Positions 34,432-43,088 are shown, numbered from the stretch's first letter. The stretch is DNA of 43,088 nt from Verrucomicrobiaceae bacterium (GCA_027487315.1 JAIYDW010000118.1:1-43088); one strand, 5' to 3'. Translations and numbers: made by a program. The notes: generated by a model from the letters alone, not told the origin.

Positions 34432-36402
34432 TTATCGAACATACCGAAACTCCGCACTCCCCATCACCATCTGCGCCAACCCCGAAAATCCCTCCACCCC
34501 TCCTCCCAACTCCGCCACCAACTCAAGCGCCTCTGCCCTCTCCTCGTCCTCAGCCTCACGACACAGCAGCACCTGATAAAGCCTCTCCACCCGCACCTCA
34601 TCGCCTTTCGTCACCTCCATCAACCCCTCTGCAAAACGCTCCGCCGCCTCCATCACAAAGTCATTGTTCAGCATGAACAACCCCTGTCCCGGCACCGTCG
34701 TCACCACCCGCTGACCCTGAATCTGACTCGGATTCGGAAAATCCCACACCTCCTGCATCGGCGACAGCAAATCCCTCAACACCGGCAAATACACCGTCCG
34801 ATACGGCGACTCCACCCCGATCACCGCCCGCGTCCTCCCACTGTTCCCCTTCCCACCATTCCCCATCACCTGCACCCCCTCCGGCCGCGTCAAATCAAGC
34901 TGCCCGCTCACCTGCAGCATCACATCCCTCAGCACCTCCATCTCCACCCGCCGCAACGGCATCCCCGCCAGCAATTCCCTCGCCACCTCGCTCCCCGCAG
35001 CCCGCTCACTGCTCTGCCGATACGTCCGACTCATCATCATCATCCGAATCAACCCCTTCATCGATCCCCCGCCCTCCACAAACTTCACCGCCAAATGATC
35101 CAGCAGTTCCGGATGCGTCGGCTTCTCTCCCGTGATCCCAAAATCATCCACCGTCCGCACAATCCCCTGCCCAAACAAATGCGCCCAAATCCGATTCACC
35201 ATCACCCTCGAAGTGAGCGGATGCGTCGGCGCCACCAACCACTGCGCCAACTGCAACCGCCCGCTCTCCTGCGGCCCCACTTTCGGCATCGGTGGCAAAC
35301 TCGGTATCGCCATCTCCCCCCGCTTCACCACCTTCCCCTCCTCATAAGGATCCCCCGCCACCCGGATCGCACAGTTTGACATCTCCCCCTCCGTCACCGC
35401 CATCACCAACGACGCGTCGTAGCCATATCGAATCGGCTCATTGCCATTCCTCGGCTGCACCACCTCCTCACTCATCATCGTCCCCGACCCCGCATCCAAT
35501 GCATTCAATCCACCCCCGGCACGCATCGCAGACCCCAGCTTCGTCTCACCGCTAACCCGAAACAAATACTCCGGCTCCACATACAAGTTCCCCCGATGCT
35601 CCCTCTTGTGCGCCGTGCCCGACCACGTCTGCGAACTCTCAAACAAACCCGCCAGCGCATAATAATCCACCTGCGTCACCGGATCCTTCTTGTGATCATG
35701 ACACCGCGCACACGCAATCGTCAGCCCCAAAAAAGCCCGGCTCGTCACATCAATCTGATCATCAATCCGATCCAACCGAAACTGCTCATACTCCAGCGCC
35801 GTCAGATCCATGCTCCCCAGCGCCAGCATCCCCGTCCCTGTCACATTCAGCGCACGCTCCTCCACCGTGCGCCCCGGCAGCAAATCCCCCGCCACCTGCG
35901 CCGCCACAAACTTCGCATAAGGCATGTCCGCATTGAACGCATCGATCACCCAGTCCCGATACCGAAACGCCTGGATGAACGGCGCATTCCAACTCCGCCC
36001 CGTCGAATCCGCATACCGCACCACATCCAACCAATGCCGCCCCCATCGCTCCCCAAACCGCGGCGACTTCAACAGCCGGTCCACCACCTCCCCATACGCC
36101 ACCTCATCCGAACCCGGACTCCTCAGAAACGCCTCCACTTCCTCCACCGTCGGCAGCAACCCATGCAAATCCAAAGTCGCCCGCCGAATCAAAGTCTCCC
36201 GATCCGCCGCCTCCCCCAGCTTCCCCCCCTCCTTCATCAACTGCTCCATCACAAACCGATCCATCTCCTGCCATGCCCCCTCCACCTGCGGCAAAGCCGG
36301 CCGCTTCAACGCCGCAAAAGACCAAGGCACCACCACCTTCTCCACCGCCCCCAGCAAAGTCGTGCCCCATAGCAACCCAAAGACGGCGCAGCCCAGTTTC
36401 AT
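34432..36402 (-). CDS. exported DUF1549/DUF1553 (PSCyt2/PSD1) protein
   Basis: The 656-residue protein has a signal peptide (MKLGCAVFGLLWGTTLLGA). The DUF1549 half includes RRATLDLHGLLPTVEEVEAFL and RFGERWGRHWLDVVRYADSTG. A c-type heme-like motif C231-A-R-C234-H235 stands in IACARCHDHKKDPV. The DUF1553 half includes PLTSRVMVNRIWAHLFGQGIVRTVDDFG, MMMSRTYRQSS and a final RYVR. There is no N-terminal PSCyt1 domain here, so it is the shorter version. The longer frame to 36516 adds no signal; ATG 36402 is preferred. It heads the series DUF1549, DUF1501, ThuA, AsmA-like on the - strand, divergent from nspC. Confidence 0.9.
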   Translation of the reverse strand: MKLGCAVFGLLWGTTLLGAVEKVVVPWSFAALKRPALPQVEGAWQEMDRFVMEQLMKEGGKLGEAADRETLIRRATLDLHGLLPTVEEVEAFLRSPGSDEVAYGEVVDRLLKSPRFGERWGRHWLDVVRYADSTGRSWNAPFIQAFRYRDWVIDAFNADMPYAKFVAAQVAGDLLPGRTVEERALNVTGTGMLALGSMDLTALEYEQFRLDRIDDQIDVTSRAFLGLTIACARCHDHKKDPVTQVDYYALAGLFESSQTWSGTAHKREHRGNLYVEPEYLFRVSGETKLGSAMRAGGGLNALDAGSGTMMSEEVVQPRNGNEPIRYGYDASLVMAVTEGEMSNCAIRVAGDPYEEGKVVKRGEMAIPSLPPMPKVGPQESGRLQLAQWLVAPTHPLTSRVMVNRIWAHLFGQGIVRTVDDFGITGEKPTHPELLDHLAVKFVEGGGSMKGLIRMMMMSRTYRQSSERAAGSEVARELLAGMPLRRVEMEVLRDVMLQVSGQLDLTRPEGVQVMGNGGKGNSGRTRAVIGVESPYRTVYLPVLRDLLSPMQEVWDFPNPSQIQGQRVVTTVPGQGLFMLNNDFVMEAAERFAEGLMEVTKGDEVRVERLYQVLLCREAEDEERAEALELVAELGGGVEGFSGLAQMVMGSAEFRYVR

Positions 36403-36574
36403 GATCGTTTCATATGCCTGACTCACGCCCACACGGATCTTGAGAACACGACGACTTCGGAACCAACATCCCAATCGGCCATCCCTATCCTGAACGACGA
36501 AGGCAACCCGCATCAAGACTATTTTTTTCCCGAGTTGCTTTTCCCCTCAGCCTAGTGGACCAAAATCCCTCCAA

Positions 36575-37729
36575 ATGACCTCCTTCGACCCCGCCCAAAT
36601 CACCACCCCCGCCTTCGTCGTGGACCTCGGGCTCCTGCGCAAAAATCTCGAAAAACTCGCCCACGTCCAGGAGCAGTCCGGCTGCCGCATTCTCCTTGCT
36701 CTGAAGGGCTTCTCCATGTTCTCCACCTTCCCCCTCGTCCGCCAATACCTGCACGGCTGCTGCGCCAGCGGCCTGCACGAGGCCCTCCTCGCCCATGAGG
36801 AGTTCCGCAAGGAAGTCCACGTCTACGCCCCCGCCTTCAAGCCCGCGGAAATGGCCAGCATCATCCCCATCGCCCACCACCTCAGCTTCAACTCCCTCTC
36901 CCAGTGGCGCACCCATCGCCCCGCCCTCGACGCCGCCCGCGCCGCCGGCCGCCACACCCCCAGCCCCGGCCTCCGCGTCAACCCCGAACACTCCGAAGTC
37001 GAAGTCGCTTTGTATGACCCCTGCTCCCCCGGCTGCCGCCTCGGCACCCGCGCCGACCTCCTCGAAGGCGAAGACCTCTCCGGCCTCGAAGGCCTCCACT
37101 TCCACGCCCTCTGCGAGCAAAACTCCGACGTCCTCGAACGCACCCTCGCCGCTGTCGAAAAACGCTTCTCCAAACTCCTCGAGCAAGTCCAATGGGTCAA
37201 CATGGGCGGCGGCCACCACATCACCCGGGACGACTACGACACCGACCGCCTCATCCGCGTCATCCGCGACTTCAAATCCCGCTGGAACAAAGACGTCTAC
37301 CTCGAACCCGGCGAAGCCATCGCCCTCAACACCGGCTACCTCGTCACCTCCGTCATGGACATCATGCCCGCGACGACCCCCACCGCCATCCTCGACACCT
37401 CCGCCACCTGTCACATGCCGGACACCCTCGAAATGCCCTACCGCCCTCACGTCATCGGCAGCGGCCAGCCCGGCGAAAAAGCCCACACTTACAAACTCGG
37501 CGGCATGAGTTGCCTCGCCGGCGACGTCATCAACGAATACTCCTTCGACAAACCCCTCGTCCCCGGTCAAAGAATCGTCTTCACTGACATGGCCCACTAC
37601 ACCATGGTCAAAACCACCACCTTCAACGGCGTCCCCCACCCCGACATCGCCACCTACGACCCCACCACCTCCGAATACAAAGTCATCCGCCGCTTCGGCT
37701 ACGAAGACTTCAAACGCAAACTCTCCTAA
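36575..37729 (+). CDS. nspC: carboxynorspermidine/carboxyspermidine decarboxylase
   Basis: NspC is a PLP enzyme of the alanine racemase-fold decarboxylases; it removes CO2 from carboxynorspermidine or carboxyspermidine, the last step of a polyamine route independent of S-adenosylmethionine decarboxylase. The 384-residue protein has the PLP lysine Lys44 in RILLALKGFSMFS, HALCEQNSDVLERTL, VNMGGGHHITRDDYD and, in the C-terminal barrel, LDTSATCHMPDTLEMPYRP and GMSCLAGDVINEYSF, where Cys and Asp belong to the substrate site. Length is usual. The matching carboxynorspermidine dehydrogenase is not adjacent. The promoter should lie in the 172-bp gap to the divergent DUF1549 gene. Confidence 0.94.
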   Translation: MTSFDPAQITTPAFVVDLGLLRKNLEKLAHVQEQSGCRILLALKGFSMFSTFPLVRQYLHGCCASGLHEALLAHEEFRKEVHVYAPAFKPAEMASIIPIAHHLSFNSLSQWRTHRPALDAARAAGRHTPSPGLRVNPEHSEVEVALYDPCSPGCRLGTRADLLEGEDLSGLEGLHFHALCEQNSDVLERTLAAVEKRFSKLLEQVQWVNMGGGHHITRDDYDTDRLIRVIRDFKSRWNKDVYLEPGEAIALNTGYLVTSVMDIMPATTPTAILDTSATCHMPDTLEMPYRPHVIGSGQPGEKAHTYKLGGMSCLAGDVINEYSFDKPLVPGQRIVFTDMAHYTMVKTTTFNGVPHPDIATYDPTTSEYKVIRRFGYEDFKRKLS

Positions 37730-37740
37730 CCCGCCTCCCC

Positions 37741-37832
37741 TTCCTGTTAATCCTCAAAAATCCTGTCAGCCGACCAAAGGGAGACAGCCTGCCAAAGGCA
37801 GCCCGAAGGGAAGCGAAGCGTAGCAATCCTGT
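37741..37832. repeat. ATCCTGT-type dispersed repeat with a small hairpin
   Basis: TTCCTGT (37741), ATCCTGT (37760) and ATCCTGT (37826) recur within 92 bp between nspC and the PurC-like gene. A dyad CTGCC-AAA-GGCAG lies at 37789-37801. The composition (GAAGGGAAGCGAAGCG) is purine-rich, unlike the surroundings. No gene is seen here. Confidence 0.6.
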
Positions 37833-37863
37833 TTAACCTAACCATCGCCCACTCTCCACCCCC

Positions 37864-39174
37864 ATGTCCTTCCCCCCAGCCCCCCCCACCCAAATCGACC
37901 CCACCACCCTCGGTGAACCCGTCTACCGCGGCTCCGTCCAATACCTCTACCCCGTCCCCGATCACCCCGCCTACCTCGTCTGCCAGACCACCGAAGCCGG
38001 CTCCGTCTTCGACGTCGGCTCCATCTTCCACATCGAAGGCAACGACCTCTCCCGTGCCCTCTTCCGGCACGCCATGTACACCCGCCTCGCCCAACCCGCC
38101 ACCTGGGTCCGCATCAAAGCCGCCATCGAAAACGACCCCCACCTCGACGCCGCCTGGAAATCCGCCCTCCTCTCCGGCCCCCTCGAAACCATGCTCGAAT
38201 CCGGCGCCCGCACCCACCACGTCGGCATGATCGACGCCACCACCGGCACGGTCGTCTCCGGCGCCATGCCAGACCACCCCAGCACCTTCAACGTCGTCAG
38301 ACGCTTCCCCGTCATGACACCCCCGCAGCGCCCCCTCCTCGGCAGCTTCGTCTTCGACTACGCCCAGTTTCACCAGAGCGACACCTACGTCATCCCGCTG
38401 GAATACATCGTCCGCTTCGGCATCACCAGCGGCTCCTCCATCCTCCGGAAATACGAGTCCATGAGCGAAGCCGCCCGCACCGCCTACCAGCAGGAACTCG
38501 GTATCGCCTCCGCCATGGAACCCTGGACCATGCTCACCCCTCCCATCTTCGACCTCACCAGCAAATACGAACCCGAAGATCGCAACGTCTCCAAACAGGA
38601 AGCCCTCCTCATGTCCGGCCTCAGCGGCCAGCACTTCCTCGACACCGTCAAAATGGCCCTACTCGGCGGCTACGCCGTCAAAGACACCCTCGACCAAATC
38701 GGCCTCCTCCTCTGGGACCTCAAATGGGAGTTCGCTGTCGATCGCGAAACCCTCATGTTCGTCGACACCATCGACGCCGACAGCTTCCGCGCCACCCGCT
38801 TCCTCGAAGTCGACGGCCACAAACTCGTCATCCATTACAATAAGCAGGCCATGCGCGACTACTACCGCATCATTCACGCCGACTGGTACGCAGGCGTCAA
38901 CGCCGCCAAAGCCGAAGCCAAAAAAACCGGCCAACCCTTCAAGCAAATCCTCAAAGCCGGCCAGCAAAACGGCCTCTACCCCCATACCCCCGCCGTCGAA
39001 CCCGAATTCCTCGCCCTCCAGGGTCGCAAATCCGAACTCATCCGCCGCCACCTCGTCGAACCCGACGCCGCCCAGGAAATCAGCGCCCAACTCGAAGCCT
39101 GCGGCCACGATGAAATCGCCTTCTACCGCGCCCACAACCGCCTCGAAGCCCTCATCAAAGTCAACGCTGTATAG
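37864..39174 (+). CDS. divergent SAICAR synthetase (PurC)-like protein
   Basis: The 436-residue protein follows the order of PurC, which joins CAIR and aspartate in purine synthesis, but is much longer than the usual 235-300. GEPVYRGSVQYLYPVPD stands where PurC has GKV-x-D-x-Y, GSVFDVGSIFHIEG where it has SAFD and the proline loop, YVIPLEYIVRFGITSGSSI where it has IPVE-VVR, and GLLLWDLKWEFAVD where it has AD-KFEFG, retaining Asp, Lys, Glu. The basic residue of the first ATP-binding strand is missing. A long C-terminal part (about 330-436) has no PurC counterpart that I recognise. It may be a real but distant PurC or a relative with a new substrate; nspC lies just upstream. Confidence 0.6.
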   Translation: MSFPPAPPTQIDPTTLGEPVYRGSVQYLYPVPDHPAYLVCQTTEAGSVFDVGSIFHIEGNDLSRALFRHAMYTRLAQPATWVRIKAAIENDPHLDAAWKSALLSGPLETMLESGARTHHVGMIDATTGTVVSGAMPDHPSTFNVVRRFPVMTPPQRPLLGSFVFDYAQFHQSDTYVIPLEYIVRFGITSGSSILRKYESMSEAARTAYQQELGIASAMEPWTMLTPPIFDLTSKYEPEDRNVSKQEALLMSGLSGQHFLDTVKMALLGGYAVKDTLDQIGLLLWDLKWEFAVDRETLMFVDTIDADSFRATRFLEVDGHKLVIHYNKQAMRDYYRIIHADWYAGVNAAKAEAKKTGQPFKQILKAGQQNGLYPHTPAVEPEFLALQGRKSELIRRHLVEPDAAQEISAQLEACGHDEIAFYRAHNRLEALIKVNAV

Positions 39175-39228
39175 CCCCTCAAGTCCCACAAAGACCCAGA
39201 AGCCAAAAGCGTGAAATCATGAAGGAAA

Positions 39229-39252
39229 CTTCGTGCCTTAGTGCCTTGGTGT
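39229..39252. repeat. three tandem octamers CTTNGTGY
   Basis: CTTCGTGC, CTTAGTGC and CTTGGTGT follow one another at 39229, 39237 and 39245 in the 129-bp gap before the lactate dehydrogenase gene. Only the fourth and last bases vary. This style of repeat is common between genes in this group of bacteria as far as I can recall. Confidence 0.65.
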
Positions 39253-39303
39253 GAGACCCTGCCTGACGAAGAAGAGACGTTCTGCAATCAAACCCACCCC
39301 ACC

Positions 39304-40305
39304 ATGATCGACGCCGTCGTCTTCGACACCAAACCCTACGACCGCGAATCGCTTGAAAAAGCCTCCGCCGGCAGCGGCATCAACTGGCGCTTCCTCGAAC
39401 CCCGCCTCACCACCGAAACCGCCGTCCTCGCCAAAGGCGCGCACACCGCCTGCATCTTCGTCAACGACCGCGCCGACCGCCCCTGCCTCGAAATCCTCGC
39501 CAGCCTCGGCGTCAAACACATCGCCCTCCGCTGCGCCGGCTTCAACGCCATCGACCTCGACGCCGCCAAAGCCCTCCACCTCGCCGTCACCCGCGTCCCC
39601 GCCTACTCACCCTACGCCGTCGCCGAACACGCCGTCGCCCTCCTGCTCGCCCTCAATCGCAAAATCCCCCGCGCCAACAACCGCGTCCGCGATCTAAACT
39701 TCTCCCTCAACGGCCTCGTCGGCTTCGACCTCCACGGCAAAACCGCCGGCCTCGTCGGCACCGGACGCACCGGCCAAATCACCGGTCAAATCCTCCGCGG
39801 CTTCGGCATGCGCGTCCTCGCCTACGACCCCTTCCCGAACCCCGACTGGGCCGCTCAAAACAACATCCAATACACCGACGCCATCACCCTCACCCGGCAG
39901 AGTGACATCATCTCCCTCCACACCCCGCTCACCGCCGAAACCCATCACATCATCCGCAAAGAAACGCTGCAAATGATGAAGCCCGGCGTCATCCTCATCA
40001 ACGTTAGCCGCGGCGCCCTCATCGACACCACCGCCCTCATCGACGCCCTCAAAAGCGGCCAGGTCGGCGGCGTCGCCCTCGACGTTTATGAGGAAGAAGA
40101 AGGCGTCTTCTTCGAGGACCTCTCCGGCCAAATCCTCCACGACGACGAACTCGCCCGCCTCCTCACCTTCCCCAACGTCCTCATCACCTCCCATCAAGCC
40201 TTCCTCACCCAGGAAGCCCTCGCCGAAATCGCCCGCGTCACCGTCGCCAACACCCAAGCCTCCTCCACCCACTCCCCCTTCCTCCCCGGCACCTCCCTCA
40301 CTTAA
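39304..40305 (+). CDS. ldhA: D-lactate dehydrogenase (LdhA type, 2-hydroxyacid dehydrogenase family)
   Basis: The enzyme reduces pyruvate to D-lactate with NADH. The 333-residue protein has VPAYSPYAVAEHAVALLLALNRK, the NAD-binding loop GTGRTGQ (152-158), the catalytic Arg236 in INVSRGALID, acidic partner near Glu265 and His297 in ITSHQAFLTQEAL. VYEEEEGVFFED is the mark of the fermentative LdhA subgroup. The frame opens earlier at 39241 inside the octamer repeat, so ATG 39304 is chosen. It stands alone between repeats and tRNA-Arg; fermentation under low oxygen or redox balancing is the likely job. Confidence 0.93.
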   Translation: MIDAVVFDTKPYDRESLEKASAGSGINWRFLEPRLTTETAVLAKGAHTACIFVNDRADRPCLEILASLGVKHIALRCAGFNAIDLDAAKALHLAVTRVPAYSPYAVAEHAVALLLALNRKIPRANNRVRDLNFSLNGLVGFDLHGKTAGLVGTGRTGQITGQILRGFGMRVLAYDPFPNPDWAAQNNIQYTDAITLTRQSDIISLHTPLTAETHHIIRKETLQMMKPGVILINVSRGALIDTTALIDALKSGQVGGVALDVYEEEEGVFFEDLSGQILHDDELARLLTFPNVLITSHQAFLTQEALAEIARVTVANTQASSTHSPFLPGTSLT

Positions 40306-40312
40306 CTAAACC

Positions 40313-40387
40313 TGGTACACCCGACAGGAATCGAACCTGTATCGACGGTTCCGGAAACCGCTGTTCTATCCGTTGAACTACGGGTGC
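40313..40387 (-). tRNA. tRNA-Arg (anticodon CCG)
   Basis: On the - strand GCACCCG (40387-40381) pairs with CGGGTGT (first pair G-U). The anticodon stem GCGGT/ACCGT holds TTCCGGA with anticodon CCG, and the T arm holds GGTTCGATTCC. Discriminator A is followed by encoded CCA (40315-40313). Confidence 0.95.
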
Positions 40388-40465
40388 GTGTTTGAATCCA
40401 CAGGTTGAACGGGCCGATCAATTGCCATCAAAAACCCCTCCAGGCAAGTCCTTTCATCACCAACG

Positions 40466-41521
40466 CTAATCCTCAGTCGACATCCCACTCGCCCGCAAAA
40501 CCGTCTCCTGCACCGCCAAATCGTGCGCCGACACAAACTCCCACGCTTCCTCCCCCCGAATCGAAGCCGCAAAAGCCCTCCAGTCCGTCTCATACCTCGC
40601 CCGCTTCTCCATCGGCACCTCCTGAACCCCCGCCTTAAATCCACCCGCCGCCACTTTCAACGTCAACCGCACCTTCGGCGGCTCCAACGGCAAAATCTCC
40701 AGCGTCCCGTTGTCCCCGCTGATCACCATCTGCCGCCGCGCATTCCCCGTCACCTCCCGCAGCGAACTCCGCAGTGTCACCAGCGTCCCCGGATACTCCA
40801 GCACCGCCGTCATGTTGTCCGCAATCCCATCTTCCCCCGCCCGCCTCAGAAACGGCGTCACCTTCTCTGGCACACCCAAAAACCGCACCACACTGTCGAT
40901 CAAGTGACACCCCAGCTCAAACATCGAACCCCCGGCATACCCCTTCAAATCATCCCTCGCCCCGCCCACCAACTGCTTACTCATCTCCGCATGCACCACC
41001 GTCACCGGCCCCAGCCAACCCTCACGAATTGCCCTCAAGGCCAGTTCAAACGCCGGATTGTAGCGAAACATGTAACCCATCTTCACCATCGTCTTCTGCT
41101 CATCCGCCCGCTTCAAGATCCGCCGAAACTGCGCCATCGATTCCCCCGCTGGCTTGTCCAACCCCAAATGCAACCCCGCCCCCACCACCGCCTCCGCCGC
41201 ATCCAGCAAACCCTTCACCTCCGTCTCCACATTCACCATTTTCAAACCCGGCACCGCCAGCAACGACTCCAAACTCAGCCGCTTCAACCCCTGATAAGCC
41301 TCCCGTTTCCTCGCCGCCTCCCACGCCGCATCATCCTCAGCTACCACCCCGACAATCTCAAAATCCTCCCCCTCACGCAACGCCATCAGTTGCCCGTCCG
41401 CATGCGCGTGCCGCGTCCCAATCTGTCCCGCTAAAAGCTTCGTCCCTCCATTTTGCCCCCACAATCCGCCCGCCGTCGCCGCAGCCGCCAACACTTGCAT
41501 TTGAAAATTTCGTCGATTCAT
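40466..41521 (-). CDS. exported Gfo/Idh/MocA-family oxidoreductase with twin-arginine signal
   Basis: The 351-residue protein starts MNRRNFQMQVLAAAATAGGLWG, a Tat-type signal. The EKP motif is LDKPAGES, with Asp instead of Glu, a change seen in part of the family. The N-terminal Rossmann glycines are weak here: LAGQIGTRHAHADGQLMAL replaces the normal GxGxxG, as in a subgroup that starts with a GTRH-type loop. The C-terminal domain holds GYMFRYNPAFELALRAIREGWLG and GGSMFELGCHLIDSVVRFLG, with the His of the active site. It may act on sugars in the periplasm. ATG 41521 gives the signal; ATG 41533 is an alternative. It reads towards tRNA-Arg. Confidence 0.88.
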   Translation of the reverse strand: MNRRNFQMQVLAAAATAGGLWGQNGGTKLLAGQIGTRHAHADGQLMALREGEDFEIVGVVAEDDAAWEAARKREAYQGLKRLSLESLLAVPGLKMVNVETEVKGLLDAAEAVVGAGLHLGLDKPAGESMAQFRRILKRADEQKTMVKMGYMFRYNPAFELALRAIREGWLGPVTVVHAEMSKQLVGGARDDLKGYAGGSMFELGCHLIDSVVRFLGVPEKVTPFLRRAGEDGIADNMTAVLEYPGTLVTLRSSLREVTGNARRQMVISGDNGTLEILPLEPPKVRLTLKVAAGGFKAGVQEVPMEKRARYETDWRAFAASIRGEEAWEFVSAHDLAVQETVLRASGMSTED

Positions 41522-41624
41522 GCGATCTCTCATACGTAACCCTAACGACAGTCATTCATCCCTCTTCCAGGACTTGTTCCCTCAGAGTTCTCATGAGTGC
41601 CTCTACCGAAGACAGAACACCGCC

Positions 41625-41774
41625 ATGAAAACAAGGATCCTTCTCCTCTGCATCGCCCTCCTCCCCCTGTTCTTCTTGTCCTCCTGCACCAGCGGTGAGT
41701 ACCAACTCCGCCCCACGCCCGAGGATCAAAAAACCGACTACGGCAGCTGGAATTACCTTCCAAAAAACAGCTGA
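41625..41774 (+). CDS. 49-residue predicted lipoprotein
   Basis: MKTRILLLCIALLPLFFLSSC is a complete lipoprotein signal with lipobox LSSC (Cys21), leaving a mature peptide of 29 residues (TSGEYQLRPTPEDQKTDYGS onwards). It is small enough to be missed by gene finders. The polar, tyrosine-containing tail ending WNYLPKNS might bind a partner at the membrane. A longer frame from 41520 covers the divergent promoter and is not credible. It lies between the divergent Gfo/Idh gene and the sodium symporter. Confidence 0.7.
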   Translation: MKTRILLLCIALLPLFFLSSCTSGEYQLRPTPEDQKTDYGSWNYLPKNS

Positions 41775-41880
41775 TCACCACCGACCGAGACGAGCGCCTC
41801 CCGCTCGCATAACCTTCCAGAGTCCTCCCTCAATCAAGTTCAGGGTTGGCAAAACCTCGCTTCGCGTCTCATAATGACGG

Positions 41881-43088
41881 ATGCCGTATCTCTTTGATGC
41901 CATCGTCATCTTCGCCTACTTCGCCCTCATCCTGGGCATAGGACTCTCCCAACGCAGCAAAAGTGGCTCTATGGAGGGCTTCGCTCTCGGAGATCGACAG
42001 ATCGCTTGGTGGGCCGTTCTCGCCTCCATCCTGGCCGCCGAAATCAGCGCCGGCACCTTCTTCGGCGCCCCGGGCGAAGGCTACGCCCTCCGCAACTTCA
42101 CCTACGTCCAGTTGATGCTCGGCTACCTCCTCGCCCGCATCGTCGTCAGCGCCGTCTTCATCCCCGCCTACTACCGCCACGGCGTCGTCAGCATCTATGA
42201 GTTTCTCGGCACTCGCTTCGGTCCCGTCACTCATCGACTCTCCTCCGGCGTGTTCCTGATCACCCGACTGCTCGCCAGCGGCACCCGTCTCTGGGTGCCC
42301 ACCATGATCATCGTCATCATCTGGCACCTGCAAAATCCAGGCCTGACCATCTCCCCTTCCACCGAGTTCTGGCTCACCGCCGTCGCCTTGGTGCTCATCA
42401 CCTTGCTCACCGCCGTCTACACCACACTTGGCGGCATCCGCGCCGTCATCTGGACAGATGTCCTCCAAATCATCGTCCTTGTTTTGGCCCTCGGTTTCTC
42501 CCTCTTTTACCTCCTCAGCCACATCCCCGGCGGCTGGAGCGGGGCCACCGCCCTGCTCACCGGTCCTAACGACCTCAAAATCATCGACCTCGGCACCCAG
42601 GAAGGCCTCGGTTTTTGGGGCAATGTGAAGCACATTCTGGAGCAGGAATACACGCTCTGGGCCGCCTTTCTCGGCTCCACCTTCGTCACCCTGGCCACGC
42701 ACGGCACCGATCAAGACATGGTCCAACGCATGCTCACCGCCAAAAACAAACGCCAAAGCGCCGTCGCCACCATGCTCTCTGGCCTCGCCGATATCCCCAT
42801 CACGCTCGTCGTGCTCGGCATCGGCATTCTCCTCTACGTGTTCTATCAACAAAACGTCGACGCCCTGCTCCCCCGAGGCGAAACCGGCGTAGTCTCTTCC
42901 AACAAAGTCTTCCCCTACTTCGTCCTCACCGTCATGCCCGCCGGTCTCCGCGGTCTCGTTATCGCTGGCGTCCTCGCCACCACCATGGGCTCCCTCAGCA
43001 CCGCCCTGAACTCCCTCGCCACCAGCTACGTCCGCGATTTCCATTTCCACTGGTTCGGTGAACCCGATTCCGACGCCGGCAAAGTCAA
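41881..43088 (+). CDS. sodium:solute symporter (SSS family), 3' truncated by the window end
   Basis: The visible 402 residues start MPYLFDAIVIFAYFALILGIG and contain at least nine membrane helices. RSKSGSMEGFALGDRQIAWW and ILAAEISAGTFFGAPGEGYALRN form the conserved opening. TAVYTTLGGIRAVIWTDVLQ is the diagnostic SSS loop, and LVIAGVLATTMGSLSTALNSLATSY is the second sodium-site helix (Ser/Thr-rich). Such carriers import sugars, amino acids, carboxylates or nucleosides with Na+. The substrate is not deducible; closeness to a Gfo/Idh oxidoreductase hints at a sugar derivative. The frame is open to the last base. ATG 41881 is preferred. Confidence 0.93.
   Translation, partial: MPYLFDAIVIFAYFALILGIGLSQRSKSGSMEGFALGDRQIAWWAVLASILAAEISAGTFFGAPGEGYALRNFTYVQLMLGYLLARIVVSAVFIPAYYRHGVVSIYEFLGTRFGPVTHRLSSGVFLITRLLASGTRLWVPTMIIVIIWHLQNPGLTISPSTEFWLTAVALVLITLLTAVYTTLGGIRAVIWTDVLQIIVLVLALGFSLFYLLSHIPGGWSGATALLTGPNDLKIIDLGTQEGLGFWGNVKHILEQEYTLWAAFLGSTFVTLATHGTDQDMVQRMLTAKNKRQSAVATMLSGLADIPITLVVLGIGILLYVFYQQNVDALLPRGETGVVSSNKVFPYFVLTVMPAGLRGLVIAGVLATTMGSLSTALNSLATSYVRDFHFHWFGEPDSDAGKV

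Overview
The window reads as chromosomal DNA of a GC-rich member of the Verrucomicrobiota (a planctomycete relative is the main alternative). This rests on gene content, not a database match: DUF1549/DUF1553 and DUF1501 partners, small single-heme cytochromes of the planctomycete type, Gfo/Idh oxidoreductases with twin-arginine signals, a ThuA protein, a sialate-acetylesterase-type hydrolase, a YfbK-type vWA protein behind an ECF sigma factor, and many short palindromes between genes. The + strand is strongly C-rich and G-poor whichever strand codes, so + strand genes favour C-ending codons and - strand genes favour G- or T-ending codons. The whole window therefore probably lies in one replichore with the - strand leading. 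This bias also creates long, empty antisense reading frames.

Layout. 1-2700: end of a rhomboid protease, a 178-bp foldback element, hisB-hisH, tRNA-Leu, a UbiE/MenG methyltransferase and a CAU tRNA. 2845-5498: a lipoprotein, a c-type cytochrome with an SHD1-like tail and a sialate O-acetylesterase-like enzyme. 5495-10223, all on -: ispE, pgeF-like, marR, glnS and an exported protein. 10381-13398: ECF sigma factor and a membrane-anchored vWA protein. 13554-16662: a proline-rich exported protein, then a glycosyltransferase/lipoprotein/methyltransferase operon. 16692-19681 on -: a large membrane protein and a MoxR ATPase. 19737-19971: a compound satellite with 27 heptamers. 20010-24550: a Gfo/Idh oxidoreductase, a tandem duplication of its 3' end, a TrhO-RluA fusion, and two low-skew orphan genes separated by an attC-like hairpin. 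24585-30623: metallophosphoesterase, glgC, cytochrome with leucine-rich repeats, Bcp-type peroxiredoxin and an exported FAD oxidoreductase with a golvesin-like tail. 30698-36402 on -: DUF1549, DUF1501, ThuA and AsmA-like genes. 36575-43088: nspC, a divergent PurC-like protein, a D-lactate dehydrogenase, tRNA-Arg, a second Gfo/Idh oxidoreductase, a 49-residue lipoprotein and a truncated sodium:solute symporter.

The genes suggest an aerobic heterotroph that degrades complex glycans, stores glycogen, makes isoprenoids by the MEP route, makes norspermidine- or spermidine-type polyamines by the carboxy- route, and exports many proteins and lipoproteins. The most unusual items are the attC-like site with its two foreign-looking genes, the TrhO-RluA fusion, the foldback element, the satellite, and a PATR-like motif inside the vWA protein.
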